In this document: positions 18,099 through 26,377 of the stretch, piece after piece
Numbering within the stretch: position 1 is the stretch's first letter
Layout of the letters: each line of letters starts with the position of its first letter
Notes under the pieces: model-generated
What the model was told of the DNA's origin: nothing
The model's input: only the letters and a program-made list of their open reading frames with translations
Databases searched by the model: none
NCBI GenBank assembly: GCA_046330395.1
Contig: JAXLSS010000001.1
Coordinates: forward strand, 124,001 to 188,000
Source of the DNA: Ga0077560 sp046330395
Lineage (GTDB): Bacteria; Actinomycetota; Thermoleophilia; Miltoncostaeales; Miltoncostaeaceae
Direction of reading: 5' to 3'
DNA: 64,000 nucleotides
Position numbers and translations under genes: made by a program

Positions 18099-18449
18099 AT
18101 GACCACGCGCGCTGAGCCAGGCGGGCGCCTCAGGGCGCTCGTTCCCGCAGCGGTGGACGAGATTGTCCGTGCCGCGGACCCGGTGAGGGTGATCCTGTTC
18201 GGCTCGGTCACGCGAGGTGAAGATGGTCCCGACAGCGACCTGGATTTCCTCGTCGTCTTGGACGACGTCCAGCCCGGTCTGCAGCGCCGCAGGTTGACGC
18301 GCGAGATTCGACGCGCCATCACCGTCGACGCGCCCGTCGATGTCTTCGTCACGGACCTCGCCGAAAGTTCACGGCGCAGGGTTGTCCCGGGGTCGATCCA
18401 CTACTGGCCCATGCGAGAGGGCGAGGTCGTCTACGAGCGAGCCGCCTGA
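18099..18449 (+). CDS. MNT-type minimal nucleotidyltransferase
   Basis: About 116 residues with the polymerase-beta-type motif GSVTRGEDGPDSDLDFLVV (GS then DxD) and a third acidic position in APVDVFV. In MNT/HEPN modules this protein is the antitoxin, which can AMPylate the partner HEPN toxin. The start at 18099 is preferred to ATG 18090 because a TACGAT box overlaps 18090. The partner HEPN gene follows immediately but is broken by frame changes, so the module may be inactive or mis-assembled. Confidence 0.8.
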   Translation: MTTRAEPGGRLRALVPAAVDEIVRAADPVRVILFGSVTRGEDGPDSDLDFLVVLDDVQPGLQRRRLTREIRRAITVDAPVDVFVTDLAESSRRRVVPGSIHYWPMREGEVVYERAA

Positions 18450-18456
18450 CAGCCAT

Positions 18457-18844
18457 GTGGCGGAGGGCCGGGATGACTGGCACAGGCCAGGGATGACCTG
18501 CGGGCTGCGGAGCGTCTCGCCAACGATCCGGACCTCGCGCCCCGCATCGCCTGCTTTCTCGCCCACCTCGCCGCGGAGAAGGCGCTGAAGGCCGGCCTGA
18601 TCGTCGAGGGGCACGCGCTCCCACCGCACACATGACCTCCTTGACCTGACCAAGCGTCTTCCGTCGCCGCTCAGGACACGGGTCTCGGGGGACGACCTTG
18701 ACCTGCTCAACGTCTGGGCCACGGAGGGCAGGTATCCGGCTGACCTGGACGGAGGCGACTCGGAACGAAGCCATCGAGTGCCACGCGGCCGCGGCCCGAC
18801 TCATCGATCAGGTGTCCGCCTGGTTGGAGGCGATTCCCGACTGA
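18457..18844 (+). pseudogene. HEPN-domain gene broken by frameshifts
   Basis: A HEPN-like protein can be pieced together only by changing frame at least three times: a start near GTG 18457, then DDLRAAERLANDP to VEGHALPP in the frame of 18492, then HDLLDLTKRLPSPL in the frame of 18628, then EATRNEAIECHAAAARLIDQ in the frame of 18752, ending at TGA 18842-18844. The pieces together match the C-terminal HEPN toxin partner of the upstream nucleotidyltransferase. Either the toxin gene has decayed, leaving an orphan antitoxin, or the assembly has indels here. Confidence 0.65.
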
Positions 18845-18911
18845 CCGCCAGGCAGCGGCGGCCGGCCAGGATGGCGACCGCGCTGGGCTGGCGCTCGTGT
18901 CGATGAACCAG

Positions 18912-18998
18912 CGGAGGGGGTGGGATTCGAACCCACGTCAGGCTTTCACCTGAGACGGTTTTCAAGACCGTTGCCTTCGACCGCTCGGCCACCCCTCC
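18912..18998 (-). tRNA. tRNA-Ser (UGA anticodon)
   Basis: On the minus strand, GGAGGGG pairs with CCCCTCC to close the acceptor stem. The anticodon loop reads CTTGAAA (anticodon TGA), a long variable arm follows, and the T-arm loop is TTCGAAT. The 87-base length fits a class II tRNA. No CCA is encoded. Confidence 0.93.
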
Positions 18999-19053
18999 GG
19001 GAACGCCGCGATGTTCCGGCGCCGCTCTCGGCCCGCTACGATAGCCGCCGCAC

Positions 19054-19143
19054 GGAGAGGTGGCCGAGAGGCTGAAGGCGCCCGCCTGCTAAGTGGGTAT
19101 CGGGGGTTGACCTCGATCGAGGGTTCGAATCCCTCCCTCTCCG
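19054..19143 (+). tRNA. tRNA-Ser (GCU anticodon)
   Basis: GGAGAGG pairs with CCTCTCC in the acceptor stem, the anticodon loop reads CTGCTAA (anticodon GCT), a long variable arm is present, and the T-loop is TTCGAAT. A TACGAT -10-like box at 19037-19042 precedes it. It is head-to-head with tRNA-Ser(UGA), 55 bases apart. Confidence 0.93.
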
Positions 19144-19144
19144 T

Positions 19145-20014
19145 TCACGCCTCCCCGGCGCCGGGGCCCTCCCCCTTGGTGCCGACGGTGCAACGGGCCA
19201 GCCCCGGGATGCGCACCAGGCCGTCCACCTCGTAGGAGCCCGCGTCGTCCATGACGGCACAGGCGATGCGTCGCCGCACCGCGTCATCCACCCGCCGGAG
19301 GGCCGACACGGCGGCCGACACGTGCTCGCTGGCCATCCGCCAGTACTCCTCCGGGGTGCGGGTGACGAGCTCGACGCCCACCTCCCATTCGGTGATGTCG
19401 CGTAGCCCCGCGGCCTCGTAGCGGGCCGCGAGCGAGCCCGGGGCGGCGCACCGGAACATGCCCGGGCCGTCCGGGTCGGGCGCCGGCAGCTCCACCTCGG
19501 CCCCGATCGCGCGCAGCACGATCGCGGTCCATGGGTTCTCCTCGGGCCTCACCCACACAGACGCGCACAGGCGGCCACCGGGCCGCAGCACGCGCGCGAA
19601 CTCGGCGGTGGCCGCGGCGAGGTCGGGGAAGAACATGTACCCGAACCGCACCGAGATGCTGTCGAAGGTGGCGTCCCCGAAGGGCAGCTCGTCGGCGCTG
19701 CACACCGCGGTGGAGAAGTTCGTGATGCCCCGCGCGCCGGCCCGCCGCGTGGCGATGTCCAGCATCTCGGCGGAGAGGTCGGTCAGCACCACGTGCCCCC
19801 GGGGCGCCAGCCGGGCGATGGTGAGTCCGGGTTCGCCGGTGCCCGATGCGATGTCCAGGTGACGCTGGTGCTCGGTGATGGCGAGGCGGTCGATCATCGC
19901 GGCGCCCACCGGCGCCAGCTGGTCCATCACCACCGCGTCCCACCTGTCCCAGCCCGCCGACAGGTCCGCCCAGAGCGCCCGCTGGGCGCCCCGGATCTCC
20001 TCGTCACGCGCCAT
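19145..20014 (-). CDS. Class I SAM-dependent methyltransferase
   Basis: 289 residues. The SAM-binding motif I is HLDIASGTGEPGLTIA, with the acidic motif II at VVLTDLSAEMLDIA and the post-motif LRPGGRLCASVWV. The family resembles UbiE/COQ5-type methyltransferases acting on small molecules; the substrate is not determinable. A purine-rich GAGAGAGGA precedes ATG 20014. Its stop lies one base from the end of the convergent tRNA-Ser(GCU). Confidence 0.88.
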   Translation of the reverse strand: MARDEEIRGAQRALWADLSAGWDRWDAVVMDQLAPVGAAMIDRLAITEHQRHLDIASGTGEPGLTIARLAPRGHVVLTDLSAEMLDIATRRAGARGITNFSTAVCSADELPFGDATFDSISVRFGYMFFPDLAAATAEFARVLRPGGRLCASVWVRPEENPWTAIVLRAIGAEVELPAPDPDGPGMFRCAAPGSLAARYEAAGLRDITEWEVGVELVTRTPEEYWRMASEHVSAAVSALRRVDDAVRRRIACAVMDDAGSYEVDGLVRIPGLARCTVGTKGEGPGAGEA

Positions 20015-20029
20015 CCCGTCCTCTCTCGT

Positions 20030-20464
20030 CTAGAACGGCCCCGGGGTGGCCTCCGCGCCCGGCGAGGCCACCGGCAGTCCCAGCTCCCCGGCGGCCACCA
20101 GCAGGTGCCGATCGTAGGTGACCAGGGCGGCCAGGTCACCGCTGAGCAGACGCGCGGTGGCCACGTGGATGGCGTCGGGCAGTCGCGCCCCCGGCAGGTC
20201 CAGGCGTCCCGCCTCGTCGAGCACCGCGTCGTCCATGGCCACCAGATCGATGGCCTCGAGGATGCGTTCCACCCGTTCCCGTTCGGCCGCGGCGCCCCCG
20301 TGCGTGGCCGCGGCCACCGTGGCGCGCAGCTCCACGCACACCAGGGCGCTGGCGACGGGGGTGGTGCCCGCATGCGCGATCACCTCCATCAGGCTGTCGC
20401 TCTCGGGTTCGGCACGCACCAGCTTCACCAGCGCCGAGGTGTCCAGATACAGGCGTGTGCTCAT
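20030..20464 (-). CDS. vapC: PIN-domain toxin (VapC type)
   Basis: 144 residues with the PIN ribonuclease fold. The conserved acidic residues are visible in YLDTSALVKL (first Asp), CVELRA (Glu), and LPDAIHVATA plus LVTYDRHL near the C-terminus. It would cleave RNA when released from its antitoxin. The start overlaps the stop of the antitoxin gene by 4 bases (ATGA), a typical coupled toxin-antitoxin order. Confidence 0.85.
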   Translation of the reverse strand: MSTRLYLDTSALVKLVRAEPESDSLMEVIAHAGTTPVASALVCVELRATVAAATHGGAAAERERVERILEAIDLVAMDDAVLDEAGRLDLPGARLPDAIHVATARLLSGDLAALVTYDRHLLVAAGELGLPVASPGAEATPGPF

Positions 20465-20739
20465 TCGCGGCCGCCGCGCAGGCCCGCCAGGATCCGGCTG
20501 AGCGCGGGTGCTTCGGCGGGGGGCGGCAGCGGCGGCCCCAGGTCGAGCAGCCCGCCCGTGCCGGGGCGGATCCGCGGTCCGGACGACGGCGCGGCGCGGC
20601 CCTCGTCATCGCCGGTCGCCGGGGTCAGTCGCGCAACGGTGCGGCCACGGTCCGTCACGAGGATGGTCTCCCCGCGCTCCACGGCGCGCACATACCGGTG
20701 GACGTGCTGACCCAGTTCGCGCAGGCCGATCGTTCGCAT
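20461..20739 (-). CDS. Phd/YefM-type antitoxin
   Basis: 92 residues. The N-terminus MRTIGLRELGQHVHRYVRAVERG followed by ILVTDRGRTVARLTP is the Phd/YefM-like DNA-binding domain. The C-terminal Pro/Gly-rich tail, ending in ALSRILAGLRG, would bind and block the PIN toxin encoded directly downstream. Together with 20030-20464 it forms a VapBC-like module that is probably autorepressed. Confidence 0.82.
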   Translation of the reverse strand: MRTIGLRELGQHVHRYVRAVERGETILVTDRGRTVARLTPATGDDEGRAAPSSGPRIRPGTGGLLDLGPPLPPPAEAPALSRILAGLRGGRE

Positions 20740-20832
20740 GCCCCACTCTGCCCATCCCGGGCGCCCAAAAGCACCCGGGCGAGGCCGTATGTGACGCCGC
20801 GCAGGGGATGGCTGCAGTCCGGACCGCACCCA

Positions 20833-20838
20833 TAGGAT
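20833..20838 (+). promoter_or_regulatory. -10 box for leaderless tdk
   Basis: TAGGAT is followed after seven bases by ATG 20846. No ribosome-binding site precedes the gene. Confidence 0.45.
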
Positions 20839-20845
20839 GCGGCCC

Positions 20846-21469
20846 ATGATTCGCAACCACCCCACCCGCGGCGGCTGGATCGAGGTCATCTGCGGCCCCA
20901 TGTTCAGCGGCAAGAGCGAGGAGCTGATCCGTCGCCTGCGCCGCGCCGAGATCGCCGGCCAGCGCGTGCTGATCGCCAAGCCCCACATCGACGACCGGTA
21001 CGACATCTCGCATGTGGTGAGCCACAGCGGCGCCAGCATCCGCGCCGTGGGCGTGCAGCACCCCGAGGCCATCGAGCGGTACCTCGAGGGGCACGACGTG
21101 GTGGGGATCGACGAGGTCCAGTTCTTCGACCCGTGCGTGGTTGAGGTGTGCGTGCGCCTGGCCGATCGCGGTTTGCGCGTGCTGGCCGCCGGTCTGGACA
21201 CCGACTTCCGGGCGGAGCCGTTCGGGCCCATGCCCGAGCTGCTGGCCCGCGCGGAGATCGTGGACAAGCTGCAGGCCGTGTGCCACCGCTGCGGGGGCGC
21301 CGCCACCCGCACGCAGCGGCTGGTGGACGGCATGCCCGCCCCCTTCTCCGGGGACACCATCCAGGTGGGGGCGCTGGACGCCTACGAGGCGCGCTGCCGG
21401 GGCTGCTTCGAGCCCGGGCTGGATGTGGCCGGTGCCGTGCGCGCCGGCGCGCATCGCGGCAATGCCTGA
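20846..21469 (+). CDS. tdk: Thymidine kinase (type II)
   Basis: Phosphorylates thymidine to dTMP with ATP in the salvage pathway. About 207 residues. The P-loop is GPMFSGKSEEL, the Walker-B-like acidic segment is DEVQFFD, and a C-terminal zinc site is formed by CHRC and CRGC. The lasso loop (ATRTQRLVDGMPAPF) is present. I prefer ATG 20846 because a TAGGAT box ends seven bases earlier, suggesting a leaderless transcript; ATG 20837 would overlap that box. The end overlaps the next gene by 8 bases. Confidence 0.93.
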   Translation: MIRNHPTRGGWIEVICGPMFSGKSEELIRRLRRAEIAGQRVLIAKPHIDDRYDISHVVSHSGASIRAVGVQHPEAIERYLEGHDVVGIDEVQFFDPCVVEVCVRLADRGLRVLAAGLDTDFRAEPFGPMPELLARAEIVDKLQAVCHRCGGAATRTQRLVDGMPAPFSGDTIQVGALDAYEARCRGCFEPGLDVAGAVRAGAHRGNA

Positions 21470-21863
21470 GGGCGACGGGATCCACATGCCCAGGGTCGGG
21501 GACGCCACCTCGGCCCTGTTCGACCGGTTGCTGCCCGACGAGCCCGGCGTGGACCGGCGGCCCATGTTCGGGCAGCGGGGCGGCTTCGTGAACCGCAACC
21601 TGTTCCTGTGCACGTTCGGTGACGCGCTCGTGCTGCGCCTCGGCCCCGACGACCGTGCCGCGCTGCTGGAGGTGGGCGGCGAGCCGTTCGCCCCGGGCGG
21701 CCGCGTGATGCGCGAGTACATCGCGCTGCCCGGGGTCGTGCACCGGGATGAGGGTGAGGTGCGCGGCTGGGTGGATCGTGCGCACGCCTTCGCCGCGGCC
21801 ATGCCCCCCAAGGTGCCCAAGCCCGCCAAACCGCGGGGCAAACGGCCCCGAGGGGCGGCCTGA
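21462..21863 (+). CDS. TfoX N-terminal domain protein
   Basis: 133 residues matching the TfoX-N fold (RPMFGQRGGFVNRNLFLCTFGDALVLRL and MREYIALPG). In this stand-alone form the role is unknown; only the enterobacterial and Vibrio two-domain TfoX is known as a competence regulator. The C-terminus is a basic Pro/Lys/Arg tail (PKVPKPAKPRGKRPR). ATG 21462 overlaps the tdk stop; ATG 21486 is an alternative start. The tRNA-Arg gene follows. Confidence 0.8.
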   Translation: MPEGDGIHMPRVGDATSALFDRLLPDEPGVDRRPMFGQRGGFVNRNLFLCTFGDALVLRLGPDDRAALLEVGGEPFAPGGRVMREYIALPGVVHRDEGEVRGWVDRAHAFAAAMPPKVPKPAKPRGKRPRGAA

Positions 21864-21902
21864 CGGCTGCTATCCTGCCGACTCCGGTCGGAAGGCCGGT
21901 GT

Positions 21903-21976
21903 GCGCCAGTAGCTCAGCCGGATAGAGCGTTGGTCTACGAAACCAAAGGTCACAGGTTCGAATCCTGTCTGGCGCG
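21903..21976 (+). tRNA. tRNA-Arg (ACG anticodon)
   Basis: GCGCCAG pairs with CTGGCGC in the acceptor stem. The D-arm AGCTCAGCCGGATAGAGC, anticodon loop TCTACGA (anticodon ACG, to be deaminated to ICG) and T-loop TTCGAAT are canonical. A rho-independent terminator follows. Confidence 0.95.
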
Positions 21977-21986
21977 CTTCTCGTAG

Positions 21987-22010
21987 AACCCCGTGCTGAC
22001 GGGGTTTTCT
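21987..22010 (+). terminator. Rho-independent terminator of tRNA-Arg
   Basis: AACCCCG and CGGGGTT form a 7-base stem with a 6-base loop, followed by TTCT. It lies 10 bases after the tRNA end and is one of the few T-tailed terminators in the window. Confidence 0.8.
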
Positions 22011-22122
22011 GACCTTCGGCCGGTGTAGCACCGGTCGAAACGCGACGCTCGTGGTGCCCACCGGGCGCACACCGTCTGACCCGGTTTTCGTGAATCCCGG
22101 GCGCCATGTGACACTGCCGCGC

Positions 22123-22755
22123 ATGCGCACACCCCTCCTCATCGGCGGTGCCGCCCTTGCGGCCGCCGCGACCGCCGCCGCCGCGGCCCCCGTGCTGGTC
22201 TCGGCCCCCACCGTGACCGGCGCCACTACCGTCGCCTCCACCGTGCACTGCACCCCGGGTCAGTGGACCGGGGCGAGCTCGTTCACCTACACCTGGCAGC
22301 GGGGCGGTTTCGATGTGGCCAGTGGCCAGGACCTGCTGCTGGCGCCCAACCAGGTGGGTGGTGTCCTGTCGTGTCACGTGGTCGCGGCCGATGGCGCGGG
22401 CGGCACCACCGCGGCCGACTCGGCCCCCTTCACGGTGGGCAGGGCGCAGCTGACCATGCGCGTCACCCTGACCAGCCCCAAACGGGGCGTGATCCTGCTG
22501 AAGGGCACCGCTGCGCCCACGCAGGTGCTGGTCGCCGGCCGCGCGCACGCCCAGCTCACCGTGTACCGCCTGCTGTCCGACGGGGCGCTGCTGCAGATCA
22601 GCAACTCCTCGGCCTCGGTTCCCGCCAGCGGACGGGTGACGCTGCGCCTGCGCGACACGCCCGGCCGGCACCGCTACAAGCTGCAGCTGTCGCCGCCGGA
22701 TCCCTACGCGACCCTCCCGTTCATCACCACGCTGCCCCTGAGGGTCAAGCGGTAG
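22123..22755 (+). CDS. Secreted Ig-like domain protein
   Basis: 210 residues with a signal peptide (RTPLLIGGAALAAAATAA then an Ala-rich cleavage site). The first mature domain (about 25-100) has the pattern CTPGQWTGASSFTYTWQRGG followed by a second Cys in GVLSCHVVAADG, an Ig-like sandwich with one predicted disulfide. A second beta domain follows. A GACACT box seven bases before ATG 22123 could make it leaderless. No function recognised. Confidence 0.7.
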   Translation: MRTPLLIGGAALAAAATAAAAAPVLVSAPTVTGATTVASTVHCTPGQWTGASSFTYTWQRGGFDVASGQDLLLAPNQVGGVLSCHVVAADGAGGTTAADSAPFTVGRAQLTMRVTLTSPKRGVILLKGTAAPTQVLVAGRAHAQLTVYRLLSDGALLQISNSSASVPASGRVTLRLRDTPGRHRYKLQLSPPDPYATLPFITTLPLRVKR

Positions 22756-22882
22756 CCCGCCCGCGTTCCCGCACCGGAGTCGCGTGCACGGAACCCGCGC
22801 ACGCTGATCGGCGACCGCGCGGATGCCCGGGGGGGACGGCGAGAGGAGCATTGAACCCCTGAGGGGATTGGAGGCGATCCCG

Positions 22883-23875
22883 ATGCTGCTCGAACGGCAC
22901 GTTCGCGACCACGACGGGTTGCTGGAGCGTCTTGAGCAGGCGCTCGAGACCGGGGAGATCACCCCCCGGGAGGTGGAATCGCTCTTGGCCCACGGTCAGC
23001 ATCCCGGCGGTGACCCGCCCACGGCGTCGGGCGTGCTGTACACGCTGGGCGCGGTGGGCGTGTTCTCCGGGCTTGCCATCGCCTACGGCACCGTCTTCGG
23101 GGACCTGCCGCGCACGGTGCGGATGGCCACGCCGTACCTCTTCCCGCTGGTCGCCCTGGGGGCGTGCATCTGGCTCGCGCATCGCGGGTTCGCGCGGTGG
23201 CAGAGCGACCTCTCCGGGCTGGTCGGGTACGCGGCGCTGGCCGGCGCCGTCGCCGCATCGGGGGCGGCCTCCGGGTGGGTGAACACGGGTGACGACGTCG
23301 CCTGGCTCGTGACGGTGGCGGGCCTGGGGGGCGTCGCCGTGGTGCTGGCGGTGCGCCGGGCCACCGGCAGCGAGATCCTGTTCGGGGTGGGCCTGCCCGC
23401 GGCGCTGGTGACGGCGGGGACGGCGGGCACATACCTGCTGGGGCTGTGGGAGTCGGATGCCAGCGGCAACCAGCTGCGCCTGGGCTGGGTGGTGCTGGCC
23501 GAGGCGGCCCTCGCGGCGATCACCGCGGGGGTTCTGGCGCAGCGGTCGCCCGTCGCGTGCCGGTTCGCGACCGTGTGGGCAACGCTCGGCGGGTACGCGG
23601 CGATCGTCTTCGCCGGCGATGACCTGGGACGGTTCACCATCTGGCATGTCGTGCTGGCGGGTGTGGTGATCGCGGCCTTCCTCGCGGCGGCGGCCCTGGA
23701 CTTCGATGCCCTGATCTGGCTCGCGGCCGTCGGGGGTGCCTGGTGGGTCGTGATGATCGCCGTGGTGGTGGGCTCCGCCACCGGCGCCGCGCTGGCCGTC
23801 GTCCTGGCCGGGGTGGGCCTCATCGGGCTGGGCCTGCTGGTGGCGCGCCTGCGCCGGGTGGTTGACACGGCCTGA
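22883..23875 (+). CDS. DUF2157-like membrane protein
   Basis: 330 residues: a cytoplasmic helical N-terminus (LERLEQALETGEITPREVESLLA) and about ten short hydrophobic segments filling the rest, as in DUF2157-type predicted membrane proteins. ATG 22883 has GGAGG eight bases upstream; an earlier in-frame start at 22823 lacks one. Function unknown. The last segment is followed by a short basic end (ARLRRVVDTA). Confidence 0.7.
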   Translation: MLLERHVRDHDGLLERLEQALETGEITPREVESLLAHGQHPGGDPPTASGVLYTLGAVGVFSGLAIAYGTVFGDLPRTVRMATPYLFPLVALGACIWLAHRGFARWQSDLSGLVGYAALAGAVAASGAASGWVNTGDDVAWLVTVAGLGGVAVVLAVRRATGSEILFGVGLPAALVTAGTAGTYLLGLWESDASGNQLRLGWVVLAEAALAAITAGVLAQRSPVACRFATVWATLGGYAAIVFAGDDLGRFTIWHVVLAGVVIAAFLAAAALDFDALIWLAAVGGAWWVVMIAVVVGSATGAALAVVLAGVGLIGLGLLVARLRRVVDTA

Positions 23876-23893
23876 CAGCGGGAACACGGTGGC

Positions 23894-24274
23894 ATGGCGC
23901 AGTACGCGCTCAACACGCGGGCCGTGGCACGCGCACGGCGGATGATCGCCGCGCGCCAGTACGTGCTGAACAGCGACTGGGGCAACTCGCAGCCGGACGC
24001 CGCGACCGAGAACGCGTACCTGGCGCGGCGTTCGTGGGACGAATACGCCGAATGGCATCTCGGGCTCACCGAGGGCGCCACGGACGGCACCAAGGCCCGG
24101 TACGCCTTCGTGGTCGGCGACTTCCGCCGCGTCCACCGGAGCGCCCTCATCGCCTGCGTCTACCGGGCGGCCGAGTGGCGCCACAAGAAGGTGGAGCTGG
24201 CCGCGCATGAGCTGCTGCAGCTTCTCGACGCGCGTCGCGGCGGGCCAGGATCACGCACGAGGAGGACGGCATGA
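23894..24274 (+). CDS. Conserved hypothetical protein
   Basis: 126 residues. It carries a strongly patterned core: ARRMIAARQYVLNSDWG, then SWDEYAEWHLGLTEGA, then KARYAFVVGDFRRVHR, then AAEWRHKKVELAAHELLQ. I recognise this as a conserved actinobacterial-type hypothetical protein but know of no function. It is soluble, charged and mainly helical. Its stop overlaps the start of the next gene by 4 bases (ATGA), so it is translationally coupled to the reductase gene. Confidence 0.75.
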   Translation: MAQYALNTRAVARARRMIAARQYVLNSDWGNSQPDAATENAYLARRSWDEYAEWHLGLTEGATDGTKARYAFVVGDFRRVHRSALIACVYRAAEWRHKKVELAAHELLQLLDARRGGPGSRTRRTA

Positions 24275-24846
24275 CCGCCACCTACACGTTCGACGTCTTC
24301 ACCAGCCTCGACGGCTTCGGTGCCGCCGGGGGCGACTGGACCGGCTACTGGGGCAAGCAGGGCCCCGAGCTGCTGGCCCACCGCCTGGAGCTGTACGACA
24401 CCGAGACACGCATGGTGTTCGGGGCCGAGACCCACCGGCTATTCGCGCGGATGCTGGCCGGCAGCACCGAGGGGTCGGAGGTGCGTGACCCGTGGGTGAC
24501 GCGGATGTGGCGGATGCCCGCGATCGTGGTGTCGAACACGCTGGAGGAGCCGCTGGACTGGCCCGACGCCACCGTGGCGCGCGGTGACGCCGTGGACGTG
24601 GTGGCCCGCCTCAAGGACCGGTCCGATGTGCCGCTGCGCTCCCACGGCAGCCTGTCGATGAACCGGGCGCTGATGGCCGCGGGCCTGGTGGACCGCCTGC
24701 AGGTGACCCTGTTCCCGGTGGTCACCGGACGCACCGGCCTGGACCGCATCTTCGAGGGCGCCGCCGACTTCGACCTGCACCTGCTGGAACAGCGAACGCT
24801 GGACGGTGACATCCAGGAGCTGGTCTACCACCCCGTGCTGCACTGA
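24271..24846 (+). CDS. Dihydrofolate reductase / RibD C-terminal domain protein
   Basis: 191 residues. The motifs TFDVFTSLDGFGAAGGDW, VFGAETHRLFARM and GSLSMNRALMAAGLVDRLQVTLFPVVTG fit the RibD-C NADPH-dependent reductase family. It is a paralogue of the gene at 17420-17989. GGAGGA lies just before ATG 24271. Physiological substrate unknown. Confidence 0.85.
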   Translation: MTATYTFDVFTSLDGFGAAGGDWTGYWGKQGPELLAHRLELYDTETRMVFGAETHRLFARMLAGSTEGSEVRDPWVTRMWRMPAIVVSNTLEEPLDWPDATVARGDAVDVVARLKDRSDVPLRSHGSLSMNRALMAAGLVDRLQVTLFPVVTGRTGLDRIFEGAADFDLHLLEQRTLDGDIQELVYHPVLH

Positions 24847-24858
24847 CCGCGTGGCGGG

Positions 24859-25416
24859 TCAGGCCGGGGCGTCGCCCCACAACAGCTGCTGTGCCGCGAT
24901 GCTGAACCGCGCCGTCGCGCCGGAGTCGAGATCGAACCGCCAGATCAGGTCGAACCGGTCGTCCGGCCACACACCGGGGATGTCCGTGGCGTTGGCGACC
25001 GAAGCGCGCTCGCCCACGGCCCGGGCGATCCCCGGGAGTGAACTGTGCTCCCAGCACACCATCACGATCTCGTCCGGGAGGGCGACCAGCCAGTCCGCGA
25101 TGTGCCCTGGCTCGGCATCGGCCTCGAACGGCGATCGCACCTCCAGCCCCAGCACCCGCGCCAGCGGGAGCAGGGTGAGCGGCGATCGGTGCACTCCGTG
25201 GTCGTAGGCCGGTGCCACGAGTGCCGCGGGCCGGGGGAGGGCGAGGCCCGGGTCGGCGGCCGCCCGCCCGCACACGGCCGCAAGCGCACCGGCGCGCTGC
25301 CAGCCACGCGGGGTGAGGCCGTGGTCATCGGGGGTGCCGTCCTCATCGACCCCCCCGTCGCCATGGGCCGGCTTCTCGCCGTGACGGATCAGGATCAGGC
25401 AACGCGGTTGGGCCAT
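24859..25416 (-). CDS. Histidine phosphatase superfamily protein
   Basis: 185 residues with the catalytic motif LIRHGEK at the N-terminus and a second active-site segment VCWEHSSLPGIA (the His there would complete the site). It could act on phosphorylated sugars or proteins; a specific role is not visible. ATG 25416 has GAGGTGGG directly upstream. Confidence 0.82.
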   Translation of the reverse strand: MAQPRCLILIRHGEKPAHGDGGVDEDGTPDDHGLTPRGWQRAGALAAVCGRAAADPGLALPRPAALVAPAYDHGVHRSPLTLLPLARVLGLEVRSPFEADAEPGHIADWLVALPDEIVMVCWEHSSLPGIARAVGERASVANATDIPGVWPDDRFDLIWRFDLDSGATARFSIAAQQLLWGDAPA

Positions 25417-25538
25417 TCCCACCTCGGACGGGATCGGGGGCGGGTGTTTGACGCGTGCCCGCCCGGGCAAGCCTAACCGGGCGCAATCGGGGCCCTACGC
25501 TTGCGCCCGTCCACGTCACCCCAGCCACGAGAGGTCCC

Positions 25539-26234
25539 ATGAGCGATTCCAAGGTCATCCTCATCACCGGTGCGTCCAGCGGCATCGGGGCCGCCGTGGC
25601 CCGCCATGCCGTGGCCGCCGGACATGCGGTGGTGCTGGCGGCGCGCGGGGAGGACGCCCTGGCGCGGCTGGAGCAGGACCTGGGCGAACCCGGGCGGGTG
25701 CAGTCCGTGCGCTGCGACGTCACGGAATGGGATGACGTGCAGCGCCTCGCGGGGTCTGCGCTGGCACGCTTCGACCGCATCGACGCGGTGTTCGCCAACG
25801 CGGGGTTCGGGGGGACGCGGGGGTTCACTGAGTCCACGCCCGAGCACTGGCGCCAGATGATCCTCACCAACGTCTACGGGGTGGCGCTCACCATCCGCGC
25901 CACCATCGCCGCTATCCGGGAGTCGCAGGGCCACTACGTGCTGACCGGGTCGGTGGCGGGCCGCAAGGCCCTCCCCGGGTCGGTGTACTCGGCCACAAAA
26001 TGGGCGGTGAGCGCCATGGGTGAGTCGCTGCGGCAGGAGCTCAACGGCACGGGCGCCCGCGTGATGCTGGTGGAGCCGGGGGTGGTGGACACCCCCTTCT
26101 ACGACAACGGGTCGCCCATCCAGGCGCCGCTCACCGCTGACGACACCGCGCGCATCATCCTGTTCGCGCTACAGCAGCCCCCGCACGTGGACATCAACGA
26201 GCTGCTGGTGCGGCCCACCTCGCAGGACGAGTAA
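25539..26234 (+). CDS. Short-chain dehydrogenase/reductase
   Basis: 231 residues of the classical SDR family. The cofactor loop is TGASSGIGAAVA, the NAG motif is VFANAGFGG, the catalytic Ser lies in VLTGSVAGRK, and the catalytic Y-x3-K is YSATK. An Arg in the cofactor region (LAARGED) suggests NADP preference. The enzyme would oxidise or reduce an alcohol/ketone of unknown identity. A hairpin after the stop (26243-26276) probably ends the transcript. Confidence 0.9.
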   Translation: MSDSKVILITGASSGIGAAVARHAVAAGHAVVLAARGEDALARLEQDLGEPGRVQSVRCDVTEWDDVQRLAGSALARFDRIDAVFANAGFGGTRGFTESTPEHWRQMILTNVYGVALTIRATIAAIRESQGHYVLTGSVAGRKALPGSVYSATKWAVSAMGESLRQELNGTGARVMLVEPGVVDTPFYDNGSPIQAPLTADDTARIILFALQQPPHVDINELLVRPTSQDE

Positions 26235-26242
26235 CGGCTCAT

Positions 26243-26276
26243 GGTGGCGCCGCGCCCCTATCGGCGCCGCGCCACC
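26243..26276 (+). terminator. Hairpin after SDR gene
   Basis: GGTGGCGC (26243-26250) pairs with GCGCCACC (26269-26276), with further partial pairing inside. It lies 9 bases after the stop codon; no T-run follows. Confidence 0.5.
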
Positions 26277-26377
26277 GCGAGAAACCCGGTGACGTGGCCG
26301 GGAGACCGCGCTGGCGCGTCCACCGGGCACCGTCGTAGGGTCGTGGAATCCTCCCCGACGCACCGGAGCGAACCGTC

